Shown: in pieces, positions 41,723 through 49,682 of the stretch
Layout: every line of letters starts with the position of its first letter
Numbering within the stretch: position 1 is the stretch's first letter
IMG/VR virus record: IMGVR_UViG_3300031957_001651
Location: 1-64,000 of that record
Length of the DNA stretch: 64,000 nucleotides
Source of the DNA: a virus
Reading direction: 5' to 3' (one strand)
The notes under the pieces: model-generated
What the model was told of the DNA's origin: nothing
Database searches by the model: none
The model's input: the letters and a program-made list of their open reading frames with translations, nothing else
Made by a program: the position numbers and the translations under genes

Positions 41723-41924
41723 TCGGATCATACAACTTATACGTGAAATGATCGCAGTCGGTGCTGGTGGATTTACTGGTTCCTCTCCTGCAGAAGGACC
41801 AACTGCTGGTTATGATCCTCTGATTAAATTTCAGAGACGTGGAAACACAGATTATAGAAAAGTCCCCAAGACTTACAAACAGTGGGTAAAATCTTTAGAT
41901 AAGAAAAATGTTAGGTCTCGGTAA
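41709..41924 (+). CDS. Small protein copying the major capsid N-arm motif
   Basis: A 71-residue protein. Residues 18-37 (GAGGFTGSSPAEGPTAGYDP) align without gaps to gp23 residues 65-84, the arm just after the prohead cleavage site, with 13 of 20 identical. Before it, AV is also shared; after it, both have a basic RR. The rest is helical (MDRTDRIIQLIREM) and basic (RKVPKTYKQWVKSLDKKNVR). Function unknown. The match suggests that it binds whatever binds the capsid arm, for example during head assembly. Confidence 0.75.
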   Translation: MDRTDRIIQLIREMIAVGAGGFTGSSPAEGPTAGYDPLIKFQRRGNTDYRKVPKTYKQWVKSLDKKNVRSR

Positions 41925-42345
41925 ATTAGCAGTATTAGAATCTAAGTTGAGTATCTATGAAGATCTCTCCAAAGAGATGCTCGACAAACTTGAGAAAGCA
42001 GTCGGGACTATTTCGGAGAACAGTAATAAGATTGCTGTTATTTTGGAACGGCATGAAAATCGTCTAGACGAATCTGATAGAGCAGATAAACTTATTATCA
42101 ATATGCTTGGGGAGATGAAGGAAAGACATGAGAAGGATATTGAATTTCTTCATGATAGAATTGGTAAAATACAGAAGAAAACAGATAGCAATGCTAGGTT
42201 TGTCATTGCTGTGTCAGCCGTTCTGACAACACTTGTGACAGTAATGCAAGTGGTCCCACCTGTGATGAAACTCTTGACACCTAATCAAAAAATGAGTATG
42301 ATAGCTACAGCAGAAGTAGCGTCTTTCGTAAATGGATCAAATTGA
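41908..42345 (+). CDS. Coiled-coil membrane-anchored protein
   Basis: A 145-residue protein: a long amphipathic coiled coil (KLAVLESKLSIYEDLSKEML through HEKDIEFLHDRIGKIQKK), then one hydrophobic segment (FVIAVSAVLTTLVTVMQVV, ~97-115) and a short tail. It resembles phage accessory proteins anchored in the host membrane, but holin activity cannot be claimed from one helix. It overlaps both neighbours and contains the gene 61 promoter near its end. Confidence 0.72.
   Translation: MLGLGKLAVLESKLSIYEDLSKEMLDKLEKAVGTISENSNKIAVILERHENRLDESDRADKLIINMLGEMKERHEKDIEFLHDRIGKIQKKTDSNARFVIAVSAVLTTLVTVMQVVPPVMKLLTPNQKMSMIATAEVASFVNGSN
42274..42302 (+). promoter_or_regulatory. Sigma70 promoter before gene 61 and nrdAB
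   Basis: TTGACA (42274-42279), 17 bp, TATGAT (42297-42302), inside the 3' end of the preceding gene and 29 nt before the gene 61 ATG. Confidence 0.78.
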
Positions 42346-43303
42346 TGTCAAATATGTAAATCTAGTTTCTGTCAGACTACAAAAATTTAAAAGAGTAAAA
42401 GCAGATCTCTATAACTTTAGATGTCCCATTTGCGGAGACTCTCATAAGAATAAGAGTAAAACGAGAGGTTATCTATACTCTGTAAAAAATGCTACTAACT
42501 ATAAGTGCCACAACTGTGGTGCTAGTTTATCGTTGAATAATTTTCTTAAGCATATTGATGTTGCTCTGCACAAGAGTTATTGTCTAGAGAAGTTTAAGGA
42601 GGGAAAAACTGGAAGACGTGGGATGCAGACTAATGAACCTAAATTTGTTTTTGAGAAACCTAAGTTTGCACAGAGGATCCTTCTTCCTCTATGCAGTGAG
42701 GTGGAAGTTGCTAGAACCTATCTTCAAAATCGTAAGATCGATCCCACCAAATTTTATTATGCAGAAAACTTTGATGAGTTTGTGCATACGTTCAAGGGAT
42801 TGGATCACGGGTATATGGGTAAAGAGCCTAGGATCATCATCCCGTTATATTGCGACAAAGATCTCATCGGATTCCAAGGTAGAAGTCTAAATTCCAAATC
42901 TATTAAATATATTACTGTAATGCTTAAAGAGGGAGCACCGAAAATATATGGACTCGACAACATCACAAAAAGTAGCAGTGTCTACATTACTGAAGGACCA
43001 TTCGACAGCACGTTCATTCGCAATTCGATTGCTATGTGCGGAGCTGATCTTGATATCAGCAATTGGGGGATTAGCAATCCTGTTTGGGTCTATGACAATG
43101 AACCTAGAAACAGGGAAATCCTCAATCGAGTCAGTCGAACAATCGATAGTGGAGACTCCATAGTCATTTGGCCATCACACATTAATGAAAAGGACATAAA
43201 TGATATGGTCCTTGCTGGACATGATGTCCAAAATCTGATAGAATTAAATACTTACTCTGGTTTAGAAGCAAAACTTAAATTCACCACCTGGAAGAAAATA
43301 TGA
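42332..43303 (+). CDS. gp61: DNA primase (gp61)
   Basis: A 323-residue primase: N-terminal zinc ribbon with C31, C34 (FRCPICGDSH) and C59, C62 (YKCHNCGAS), then a Toprim domain with VYITEGPFDSTFI and VWVYDNEP. It makes RNA primers at the fork in complex with helicase gp41. Length matches T4 gp61 (342). The gene is coupled to nrdA by ATGA, linking primer and precursor synthesis. Confidence 0.95.
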   Translation: MDQIDVKYVNLVSVRLQKFKRVKADLYNFRCPICGDSHKNKSKTRGYLYSVKNATNYKCHNCGASLSLNNFLKHIDVALHKSYCLEKFKEGKTGRRGMQTNEPKFVFEKPKFAQRILLPLCSEVEVARTYLQNRKIDPTKFYYAENFDEFVHTFKGLDHGYMGKEPRIIIPLYCDKDLIGFQGRSLNSKSIKYITVMLKEGAPKIYGLDNITKSSSVYITEGPFDSTFIRNSIAMCGADLDISNWGISNPVWVYDNEPRNREILNRVSRTIDSGDSIVIWPSHINEKDINDMVLAGHDVQNLIELNTYSGLEAKLKFTTWKKI

Positions 43304-45597
43304 GCAACGGTATCAAGGTTAAAAAACGTAATGGGACTATTGAGGTACTAGACCTAGAAAAGATGCACAAGATGGTTGAGGCTGCCTGTGAGGGTCTCTC
43401 TGGTGTGTCTGCGAGTCAAGTAGAGATCCAATCTGGAATTCAATTTTATGATGGTGTCACCACTGACGAGATTCAAGAGATCTTGATTCGTTCTGCTTCA
43501 GATCTAATTGATCTTGAGCATCCTAATTATCAATATGCTGCAGCAAGACTGCTACTATTCTCTATTCGTAAGCAACTTGCTGTTAACTTTAAAAGAAGTC
43601 CCACTCTTCTAGAGCAGATTAAGTATGGTATTGCTAACAATGTCTATGATGCAGAAGTACTGCAGAAGTATACTGAAGAAGAACTTGAAAAGGTAAATTC
43701 TTTTATCTATCACGATAGAGATTATTTGTTCACATATGCTGGACTAAGGCAAGTTGTGGATAAATATCTAGTACAGGATAGAAGTAATGTTGAGGTATTT
43801 GAAACACCTCAGTTCATGTATATTTTGATTGCATTAACGATCTTCGCAGAATATCCTAAAGAGACACGATTACTATATGTAAAGAGATACTATGACGCAA
43901 TCTCAAAACACAAAATCAACATTCCCACACCTATCATGGCAGGAGTGCGAACTCCACTTCGACAATTTGCTAGCTGTGTTCTTGTTGATGTTGATGACAC
44001 CCTCGATAGCATCTTTAGTTCTGATATGGCTATCGGCAGATATGTTGCACAAAGGGCGGGTATCGGCATCAACGCAGGCAGAATCCGTGGTATCAACGCT
44101 AAGATCCGAGGTGGAGAAGTTCAGCACACAGGTGTTGTCCCATTCCTCAAAAAGTTTGAATCAACTGTCAGATGTTGCACTCAAAATGGCATCCGTGGTG
44201 GATCAGCAACTGTCCACTTCCCAATCTGGCACCAAGAAATAGAAGACATTATTGTTCTCAAAAACAATAAAGGAACAGAAGACAACCGAGTGAGGAAACT
44301 TGACTACTCAATCCAAATTTCAAAAATTTTCTACGAACGTTTCATTGCAGATGGGGAGATTAGCCTCTTCTCACCGCATGACGTACCAGGTTTGTATGAT
44401 GCTTTTGGTACTGATGACTTTGACACTCTATATCGGATGCATGAACTCAATGATGCTGTTCCAAGAAAGACTGTCGGGGCACAGGAACTAATTCTAAACA
44501 TTCTGAAGGAGAGGGCAGAGACTGGTCGATTGTATCTTATGAATATCGATCACTGTAACACTCACTCTTCCTTTAAAGATAAGGTAAATATGAGTAACCT
44601 ATGTCAGGAGATTACATTACCTACAGATCCTCTTCAGCATATTGATGGTGAGGGTGAGATTGCTTTGTGTATTCTCTCTGCTATTAATGTGGGCAAGGTC
44701 AAGTCTGACTCTGAACTAGAAAATCTTTGCGATCTATCTGTCCGAGGATTGGAAGAATTGATTGACTATCAGAAGTATCCTATTCTTGCAGCAGAACTTG
44801 CTACAAAGGCACGTAGATCCCTTGGAATTGGTTTTATCGGTCTAGCACACTATCTTGCTAAACTAGGGTTTAACTACGGTGATCAAGAGGCATGGGATGC
44901 TATTCATGGACTTTCTGAATCCTTCCAATATTTCCTACTGAAGTCTTCTAATCAGATTGCGAAAGAGAAGGGTGCTTGTGAAGGTTTCTCACGAACAAAA
45001 TATGCTGATGGAATTCTCCCCATTGATACATACAAGAAGGATCTAGACGAAGTTACTTCTATTGCATTGCAGCATGATTGGGAATCTCTTAGGACATCTA
45101 TCACTACCCACGGTCTACGGCACTCAACATTGTCCGCACAAATGCCATCAGAAAGTAGTTCCGTTGTGTCAAACGCAACCAATGGAATCGAACCACCTAG
45201 AGGATATCTGTCCGTTAAAAAATCCAAGAAAGGACCTCTTAAGCAGATTGTTCCACAGTATAATACACTGAAAAACAATTATACATTGCTTTGGGATATG
45301 AAGGGTAACGAAGGTTACATCAAAATCGTTGCTGTAATGCAAAAATTCTTTGACCAGGCAATTTCTGGCAATTGGTCCTATAATCCTGAGAACTATCCTG
45401 ACAATGAAGTTCCAGTTTCTGTCATGGCAAATGATTTTCTAACTACATACAAGTATGGTTGGAAGACTTCTTATTATCAAAATACTTATGATAATAAGAC
45501 TGATGAAATTGATGACGATAAAAAGCAACAATTAAATGCAATTTTAGAAGAATTAAGTCAATCCGAGGAGGGAGAGTGTGAATCCTGTGCAATTTAA
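43300..45597 (+). CDS. nrdA: Ribonucleotide reductase, class I, large subunit (NrdA)
   Basis: A 765-residue enzyme that reduces ribonucleotides to deoxyribonucleotides. It has an N-terminal ATP-cone (VKKRNGTIEVLDLEKMHKM). The active-site cysteines are in RQFASCVLV, NLCQEI and ALCILSAINVG; the redox pair is at the C-terminus (CESCAI). All expected catalytic residues are present. It needs NrdB, encoded next, and a thioredoxin or glutaredoxin not in this window. Cyanophages use it to supply dNTPs as host DNA is recycled. Confidence 0.98.
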   Translation: MSNGIKVKKRNGTIEVLDLEKMHKMVEAACEGLSGVSASQVEIQSGIQFYDGVTTDEIQEILIRSASDLIDLEHPNYQYAAARLLLFSIRKQLAVNFKRSPTLLEQIKYGIANNVYDAEVLQKYTEEELEKVNSFIYHDRDYLFTYAGLRQVVDKYLVQDRSNVEVFETPQFMYILIALTIFAEYPKETRLLYVKRYYDAISKHKINIPTPIMAGVRTPLRQFASCVLVDVDDTLDSIFSSDMAIGRYVAQRAGIGINAGRIRGINAKIRGGEVQHTGVVPFLKKFESTVRCCTQNGIRGGSATVHFPIWHQEIEDIIVLKNNKGTEDNRVRKLDYSIQISKIFYERFIADGEISLFSPHDVPGLYDAFGTDDFDTLYRMHELNDAVPRKTVGAQELILNILKERAETGRLYLMNIDHCNTHSSFKDKVNMSNLCQEITLPTDPLQHIDGEGEIALCILSAINVGKVKSDSELENLCDLSVRGLEELIDYQKYPILAAELATKARRSLGIGFIGLAHYLAKLGFNYGDQEAWDAIHGLSESFQYFLLKSSNQIAKEKGACEGFSRTKYADGILPIDTYKKDLDEVTSIALQHDWESLRTSITTHGLRHSTLSAQMPSESSSVVSNATNGIEPPRGYLSVKKSKKGPLKQIVPQYNTLKNNYTLLWDMKGNEGYIKIVAVMQKFFDQAISGNWSYNPENYPDNEVPVSVMANDFLTTYKYGWKTSYYQNTYDNKTDEIDDDKKQQLNAILEELSQSEEGECESCAI

Positions 45598-45598
45598 G

Positions 45599-46768
45599 AT
45601 GTCATCCGTAGAAGAATCCAAAACTAAAGTTGAAGGCATGACCGTCTTCAATACTGAACAAGTAAATACAAAGAAGCAACCAATGTTTTTCGGTAAACCT
45701 TTGGGGGTACAAAGGTATGATTCCTATAAGTATCCAATTTTTGATAAGTTAACTACTCAACAATTAGGATACTTCTGGAGACCAGAAGAAGTTTCATTAC
45801 AGAAAGACCGTGGAGATTATCAAACACTTCGTCCAGAACAAAAGCATATCTATACAAGTAACCTCAAGTATCAGATTATGCTTGACTCCATACAAGGGCG
45901 TGGTCCTGGGATGGCTTTTATACCTTATTGCAGTCTACCCGAACTAGAGGCATGTATGGAAGTCTGGGGGTTCATGGAGATGATCCACAGTCGTTCTTAC
46001 ACATATATTATCAAGAATGTATATGCAGACCCTTCTGAGATCTTCGATAATATTGTCACTGATCCCCGCATTCTAGAACGTGCTGCGAGTGTCACAGGTG
46101 CATATGATGATTTCATTAATAGTGCCCAAACTTGGGGCAATGGTAGCATGTGGCAAGAAGATTTTAGAGACTCACCTTCATCCAAATGGGAAATTAAAGA
46201 TGTCAAAAGAAAACTCTACAGAGCAGTTGCAAACGTTAATGTTCTTGAGGGTATTAGGTTCTACGTTAGTTTTGCTTGTTCTTTCGCCTTTGGTGAACTC
46301 AAGCTCATGGAAGGATCAGCAAAAATTATTTCACTCATTGCAAGAGACGAAAACCAACATTTAGCAATCACTCAGAATATTCTGAATAAGTGGAAGTCAG
46401 GTGATGATCCTGAAATGAAGCAGATTATGAAGGAAGAGGAAGAGTGGACTTATCAGATGTTTAAAAATGCTGTTGATGAGGAGAAGAAGTGGGCAGAGTA
46501 CTTGTTCAAAGATGGATCTATGATTGGTTTGAATGACAAACTACTCAAGAATTATGTTGAGTGGATTGCAAATCGTCGTATGAAGTCTATTGGTCTTAAA
46601 CCAGTTTATGATATTTCTGCTAAAGCAAATCCACTACCTTGGACTGAGCATTGGATCTCCTCTAAAGGACTCCAGGTGGCACCACAAGAGACTGAAGTAG
46701 AGTCATATGTTGTGGGAGGCATTAAGCAGGATGTTAAAGCAGATACGTTCTCAGGATTTAAACTATGA
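45599..46768 (+). CDS. nrdB: Ribonucleotide reductase, class I, small subunit (NrdB)
   Basis: A 389-residue iron-radical subunit. ATG 45599, one base after the nrdA stop, is chosen over a GTG at 45578. LGYFWRPEEV, MEMIHSRSYTYI and DENQHLAITQNIL supply the di-iron ligands; the C-terminal GFKL is the NrdA-binding tail. It is close to T4 NrdB (LSFFWRPEEVNL; YQSLLDSIQGRAP versus YQIMLDSIQGRGP here). Confidence 0.98.
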   Translation: MSSVEESKTKVEGMTVFNTEQVNTKKQPMFFGKPLGVQRYDSYKYPIFDKLTTQQLGYFWRPEEVSLQKDRGDYQTLRPEQKHIYTSNLKYQIMLDSIQGRGPGMAFIPYCSLPELEACMEVWGFMEMIHSRSYTYIIKNVYADPSEIFDNIVTDPRILERAASVTGAYDDFINSAQTWGNGSMWQEDFRDSPSSKWEIKDVKRKLYRAVANVNVLEGIRFYVSFACSFAFGELKLMEGSAKIISLIARDENQHLAITQNILNKWKSGDDPEMKQIMKEEEEWTYQMFKNAVDEEKKWAEYLFKDGSMIGLNDKLLKNYVEWIANRRMKSIGLKPVYDISAKANPLPWTEHWISSKGLQVAPQETEVESYVVGGIKQDVKADTFSGFKL

Positions 46769-46917
46769 TGACACAATGGGCAATTAAGTTAATTGCTGAT
46801 AATACCGTTGAATTATCTGATGATGATCTTAGGTTACTGAGATTTGGACCTCAACCTTGGTTGCCTCATGAAGTTTTAAGGTATAACCTATTAAGACTCA
46901 AAGTTAAATCTGATTAA
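46765..46917 (+). CDS. Small unknown protein after nrdB
   Basis: A 50-residue ORF coupled to nrdB by ATGA: MMTQWAIKLIADNTVELSDD, then RFGPQPWLPHEVL. It ends at a terminator, which supports it being the last gene of the operon. No family known. Confidence 0.6.
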   Translation: MMTQWAIKLIADNTVELSDDDLRLLRFGPQPWLPHEVLRYNLLRLKVKSD

Positions 46918-46921
46918 TCTT

Positions 46922-46942
46922 AAGACCTTCGGGTCTTTTTTT
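46922..46942 (+). terminator. Terminator after the nrd operon
   Basis: AAGACC, TTCG tetraloop, GGTCTT, followed by T7. Confidence 0.9.
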
Positions 46943-47035
46943 GTAGGTATATACTCGTAGGCATAAATTTTTATTGCTAAAATGTATTGATTCGCACACA
47001 AACTGTATACATAGTATAGAATTATGGAGGTTAAG

Positions 47036-47137
47036 ATGACTCTCTCTTGTCTACATTATGGATCTACTTTTTTACAGGAGAATGAATATGCACAACTTAC
47101 TATCAAAATCTCAACTAGATCAGTGGCGATCTTTTGA
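47036..47137 (+). CDS. Possible micro-protein (33 residues)
   Basis: ATG 47036 has an excellent Shine-Dalgarno (GGAGG, 7 nt upstream) and opens a 33-residue ORF (MTLSCLHYGSTFLQENEYAQ). It overlaps the start of the next ORF in another frame. It may be a real micro-protein or a leader that affects translation of the overlapping gene. Confidence 0.35.
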   Translation: MTLSCLHYGSTFLQENEYAQLTIKISTRSVAIF

Positions 47138-47261
47138 ATCTACATTAGATGCATCGGAGGTGGAAAATCAAGCAATCAATGACTACTACGAATGTTTAAT
47201 AGAGTGCGATACACTGAAACAAAACGAATGTAAACGTATATGTAGGAGAATTTTAGATTAA
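47088..47261 (+). CDS. Small Cys-rich helical protein
   Basis: A 57-residue protein from ATG 47088, preceded by AGGAG at 7 nt. It is helical, with four Cys in the second half (YYECLIECDTLKQNECKRIC). It ends before a terminator. The cysteine spacing (CxxxC, CxxxC) could bind metal. Unknown family. Confidence 0.55.
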   Translation: MHNLLSKSQLDQWRSFESTLDASEVENQAINDYYECLIECDTLKQNECKRICRRILD

Positions 47262-47273
47262 ATATTATATCTT

Positions 47274-47296
47274 GAGACCCTAGGGTCTCTTTTTTT
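47274..47296 (+). terminator. Rho-independent terminator
   Basis: GAGACC-CTAG-GGTCTC, followed by T7. It lies directly before a late-type box. Confidence 0.9.
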
Positions 47297-47297
47297 G

Positions 47298-47305
47298 TCT
47301 AAATA
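47298..47305 (+). promoter_or_regulatory. Late-promoter-like box TCTAAATA
   Basis: CTAAATA variant starting 1 nt after the terminator T-run and ending 22 nt before the GIY-YIG-like gene. Confidence 0.5.
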
Positions 47306-47327
47306 TGCTAGACTATGGAAAATATGA

Positions 47328-47756
47328 ATGGTCGATTATGAAAATCCTTGGACTTTCTTGGAACGAAGTTTTGATAGTTGCGATGTTGGGGACTACTTTG
47401 GTTTTGTTTATCTCATTACCAATCTCACAAACCAACGACAGTACATTGGGAGAAAGTATTTTTGGTCGTTCAGAACCCCAAAAGGGAAGAAACGAAAGGT
47501 CAAGCAAGAGAGTGATTGGAAGCGGTATTATGGATCTTGTCCAGAATTAAAAGAGGATATAGAAAAGATTGGTAAAGATAAATTCAAGAGAGAAATTATA
47601 TCTTTACACAAAACAAAAGGAAAAACAAACTTTGAAGAGACAAGACAGTTGTTTCTTAACAATGTTCTTACAGAATCTCTTAACGGAGAACCAGCATATT
47701 ACAATAGTAATATTTTAAGTAGATATTTTAGAAAGGATTATTATGGAGACGATTGA
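47328..47756 (+). CDS. GIY-YIG-like endonuclease
   Basis: A 142-residue protein with GFVYLITNLTNQRQYIGRKY (24-43), a GIY-YIG core in which GIY is changed to GFVY while YIG is intact. The following KQESDWKRYYGSCPELKED and RREIISLHKTK-like region match the putative phage GIY-YIG nucleases of T4-like viruses. E127 region (EETRQLFLNNVLTE) may carry the catalytic Glu. It could be a free-standing homing endonuclease or a phage DNA-processing enzyme. Confidence 0.78.
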   Translation: MVDYENPWTFLERSFDSCDVGDYFGFVYLITNLTNQRQYIGRKYFWSFRTPKGKKRKVKQESDWKRYYGSCPELKEDIEKIGKDKFKREIISLHKTKGKTNFEETRQLFLNNVLTESLNGEPAYYNSNILSRYFRKDYYGDD

Positions 47757-48462
47757 TTCATACTTCAGATATTGTGCGGAGATAAGTAAAAAATCACAAA
47801 TTACAGAATACAACGAACATGTTCTTCATATTAAGAATGTTTTTAAGGATCCATATAGGATGCTTAAGTTTCAATCTTTAATTAGTAAGTGGGAATCTTG
47901 TCATAATGCTAAACCTGGAATTATGTCATTGAAACTTCCCTATTGGACTGGTGAAGTTATTGCAAAAGATATGATACCAGACTTACCACAACATGATGAG
48001 TATTTGAATGAGAGTGAGTTTTATTATTTTTACTATAATAATACTGGACTTGATTCTACTACAGATGACCTTAGAAGTAATAATTGTACATTACCACATA
48101 CTGACCCAGGTTCAGATAGATCAATACCTAATATGATTGGTCTTATTAATTTGAATCAAAGAGATGTTTCTACTGGTTTTTGGGAATTTGATGGATGTCT
48201 GACAGAAGATACTGATGAAATTGCTGATGAATATAATGATTATTGCAATGATATAAATGAACATAATTTTGAAGAAAAAACTAATAGTACTTTGAAAAAA
48301 TTATTTGATGTTTCTTATGGATTTAATGAGGCAATCTTTTATGACTCCAAAGCATTTCATCAACCAAATATAGATAAGTATTATACAAGAGAAAACCCAC
48401 GTATCATGATGAGGTTGTCATATGTTCTTGACGAGGAGGAGGATGAGTGTTATGATGACTGA
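47743..48462 (+). CDS. 2OG/Fe(II) oxygenase-like protein 6
   Basis: A 239-residue acidic protein with H119, D121 (TLPHTDPGSDRS), H206 (DSKAFHQPNID) and R220. The strand order (IGLINLNQRDVSTGFWEFDG...FNEAIFYDSKAFHQ) is that of a double-stranded beta-helix oxygenase. An acidic stretch (TEDTDEIADEYNDYCNDINE) is inserted between strands. It overlaps the GIY-YIG gene by 14 nt. Substrate unknown. Confidence 0.75.
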   Translation: METIDSYFRYCAEISKKSQITEYNEHVLHIKNVFKDPYRMLKFQSLISKWESCHNAKPGIMSLKLPYWTGEVIAKDMIPDLPQHDEYLNESEFYYFYYNNTGLDSTTDDLRSNNCTLPHTDPGSDRSIPNMIGLINLNQRDVSTGFWEFDGCLTEDTDEIADEYNDYCNDINEHNFEEKTNSTLKKLFDVSYGFNEAIFYDSKAFHQPNIDKYYTRENPRIMMRLSYVLDEEEDECYDD

Positions 48463-48476
48463 GTTGAAAGGGTACT

Positions 48477-48644
48477 ATGGAAGAGCAAGTTATCGATTGC
48501 GTTTCGGATGTTATTGATTGGGCTAACCAACGCATAGTTTCGGAAGATATTGAGTGGGAGGATGCAGCAGCATTATCCTTAGAGTTTAAAGAGTGGTTAG
48601 AAGAAGATGAAATTGATCTCTTATACCTTGACAGACTTGACTAG
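48477..48644 (+). CDS. Small acidic helical protein
   Basis: A 55-residue ORF (MEEQVIDCVSDVIDWANQRI; FKEWLEEDEIDLLYLDRLD). Its 3' end carries the -35 of the perfect promoter that precedes the RNA block. No known family. Confidence 0.55.
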   Translation: MEEQVIDCVSDVIDWANQRIVSEDIEWEDAAALSLEFKEWLEEDEIDLLYLDRLD

Positions 48645-48656
48645 ATGATCTATAAT
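48628..48656 (+). promoter_or_regulatory. Perfect sigma70 promoter before the tRNA block
   Basis: TTGACA (48628-48633), 17 bp, TATAAT (48651-48656). Transcription should begin near 48662. Confidence 0.85.
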
Positions 48657-48659
48657 TTA

Positions 48660-48728
48660 AGAGTTGAGAAATCAACTGCGGTAACTCCCTTGGTAGTTTA
48701 GAGTTAGCGGCGATAGGAACTACCATTT
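48660..48728 (+). ncRNA. Structured leader RNA ahead of tRNA-Arg
   Basis: No ORF lies between the promoter and tRNA-Arg. Two hairpins do: AGTTGA-GAAA-TCAACT (48662-48677), with a GNRA-type tetraloop, and TGGTAGTT/AACTACCA (48691-48698 with 48718-48725), with a 19-nt loop. It is not a recognisable tRNA. It may be a stable small RNA or a processing leader, comparable in position to T4 stable RNAs next to tRNAs. Confidence 0.5.
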
Positions 48729-48800
48729 GGGCTCATAGTTAAGCGGATATAACCACCGCCTTCTAAGCGGTTATCCCAGGTTCGATTCCTGGTGAGCCTG
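48729..48800 (+). tRNA. tRNA-Arg (anticodon TCT)
   Basis: A 72-nt cloverleaf: acceptor GGGCTCA/TGAGCCT, D-stem GTTA/TAAC, anticodon stem ACCGC/GCGGT with loop CTTCTAA, T-stem CCAGG/CCTGG. Reads AGA, a codon common in this AT-rich phage. Confidence 0.95.
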
Positions 48801-48816
48801 TTGCCTTTCTTCTTTT

Positions 48817-49017
48817 ATGGGTAAATATGATTTTGGTGGACAACCACCAGTAGCAGTCAATATACTGAGACTCATTAGTGAGTTGGAAGGTTCTTCTCAA
48901 ATGCTTAAATATATGGGATTTGAAGAAGATATGAATGCTATCAATGAAATGAAGAAGAGATACTATAAACTCTACTTCAAAACCAATAAGGAAGAAAAGG
49001 CAAACAATCCTCTATAG
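48817..49017 (+). CDS. Small conserved protein overlapping tRNA-Asn
   Basis: A 66-residue protein (MGKYDFGGQPPVAVNILRLI; KYMGFEEDMNAINEMKKRYY). Its last ten bases, including the stop codon TAG, lie inside the tRNA-Asn gene. No known function; its place between tRNAs is unusual. Confidence 0.65.
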   Translation: MGKYDFGGQPPVAVNILRLISELEGSSQMLKYMGFEEDMNAINEMKKRYYKLYFKTNKEEKANNPL

Positions 49018-49080
49018 CTCAGTTGGTAGAGCACGGAGATGTTAACTCTGTTGTCCCTGGTTCGAGTCCAGGTGGAGGAG
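49008..49080 (+). tRNA. tRNA-Asn (anticodon GTT)
   Basis: A 73-nt cloverleaf: acceptor TCCTCTA/TGGAGGA, D-stem GCTC/GAGC, anticodon stem CGGAG/CTCTG with loop ATGTTAA, T-stem CCTGG/CCAGG with TTCGAGT. Confidence 0.95.
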
Positions 49081-49083
49081 TAT

Positions 49084-49154
49084 GCGGGTTTAGTTTAGAG
49101 GTAAAACTGAAGGTTTCCAACCTTTCGTCAGGAGTTCGATTCTCCTAACCCGCT
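49084..49154 (+). tRNA. tRNA-Gly (anticodon TCC)
   Basis: A 71-nt cloverleaf, 3 nt after tRNA-Asn: acceptor GCGGGTT/AACCCGC, D-stem GTTT/AAAC, anticodon stem GAAGG/CCTTT with loop TTTCCAA, T-stem AGGAG/CTCCT. Reads GGA. Confidence 0.95.
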
Positions 49155-49167
49155 TCATAGTAACATT

Positions 49168-49175
49168 ACTAAATA
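49168..49175 (+). promoter_or_regulatory. Late-promoter-like box ACTAAATA
   Basis: CTAAATA variant ending 25 nt before the zinc-ribbon gene. Confidence 0.4.
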
Positions 49176-49200
49176 CAATCATTGTTAATTTAATTTGACC

Positions 49201-49449
49201 ATGATATCTGTACAATGCAAGATCTGTAGAACAGAATTGTCAAGTACGTCTAAAGATCAATGCTGTGGTTGTTCAAATCAAATGGTATTGAAAGACGACA
49301 AAGTAACTGCGGTTAACTTGGGTGATGTTTTGATAACAAAAAACAATAAAAGTATTAACAATCACATCTCGTTATCAAAATCAGACTTAGAATACCAGGA
49401 GAACCGTAGACGAAGAAAGGTTCGTAAACTTGATTTTGAGGTAAGGTAG
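49201..49449 (+). CDS. Small zinc-ribbon-like protein
   Basis: An 82-residue protein from ATG 49201. CKICRTE and QCCGCSNQ give a CxxC...CxxC zinc knuckle in the first 30 residues; the C-terminus is basic (QENRRRRKVRKLDFE). It may bind nucleic acid. Positioned by a late-type box; a known small cyanophage type with no assigned role. Confidence 0.68.
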   Translation: MISVQCKICRTELSSTSKDQCCGCSNQMVLKDDKVTAVNLGDVLITKNNKSINNHISLSKSDLEYQENRRRRKVRKLDFEVR

Positions 49450-49682
49450 TGAGTCCTATCTACTACACAACATATCTTGTCTTGTTAATTTTCCTTACAC
49501 TTGTTGTAATTGGTGGTTACGAGTCTACAATGCGGTTAGTTCATTATCTTGATCTGCAACTTAGAATGGGATTCATTAGAATTCAAATGTTTTTTATGAG
49601 ACGTAGATTGAAAAAGCAACTAATTAATTCTTTCCACAAAAAAAATGGAGGTAAAAATGCCAGAAACAAAAACTTGCCCTAA
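49449..49682 (+). CDS. Small membrane protein with basic tail
   Basis: A 77-residue protein starting with GTG, which shares its G with the previous stop. One strong membrane helix (YLVLLIFLTLVVIGGYES, ~9-26), then an amphipathic, Arg/Lys-rich part (IRIQMFFMRRRLKKQL). Probably inner-membrane with the tail in the cytoplasm. Function unknown. Confidence 0.68.
   Translation: MSPIYYTTYLVLLIFLTLVVIGGYESTMRLVHYLDLQLRMGFIRIQMFFMRRRLKKQLINSFHKKNGGKNARNKNLP

Noticed and set aside
46978-47022. Extended -10 TGCTAAAAT and TATAGAAT before 47036
   Set aside because: Neither has a plausible -35; although the first repeats the -10 region of the gene 43 promoter (26755-26763), support is too weak.
47305-47550. 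81-codon + strand ORF with a hydrophobic segment (MKILGLSWNEVLIVAMLGTT)
   Set aside because: It overlaps the GIY-YIG-like gene, whose motifs and late-box spacing are clear; the alternative frame looks like a shadow.
48660-48728. A sixth tRNA ahead of tRNA-Arg
   Set aside because: No T-loop (TTCRANT) and no matching acceptor arms; listed as a structured RNA instead.
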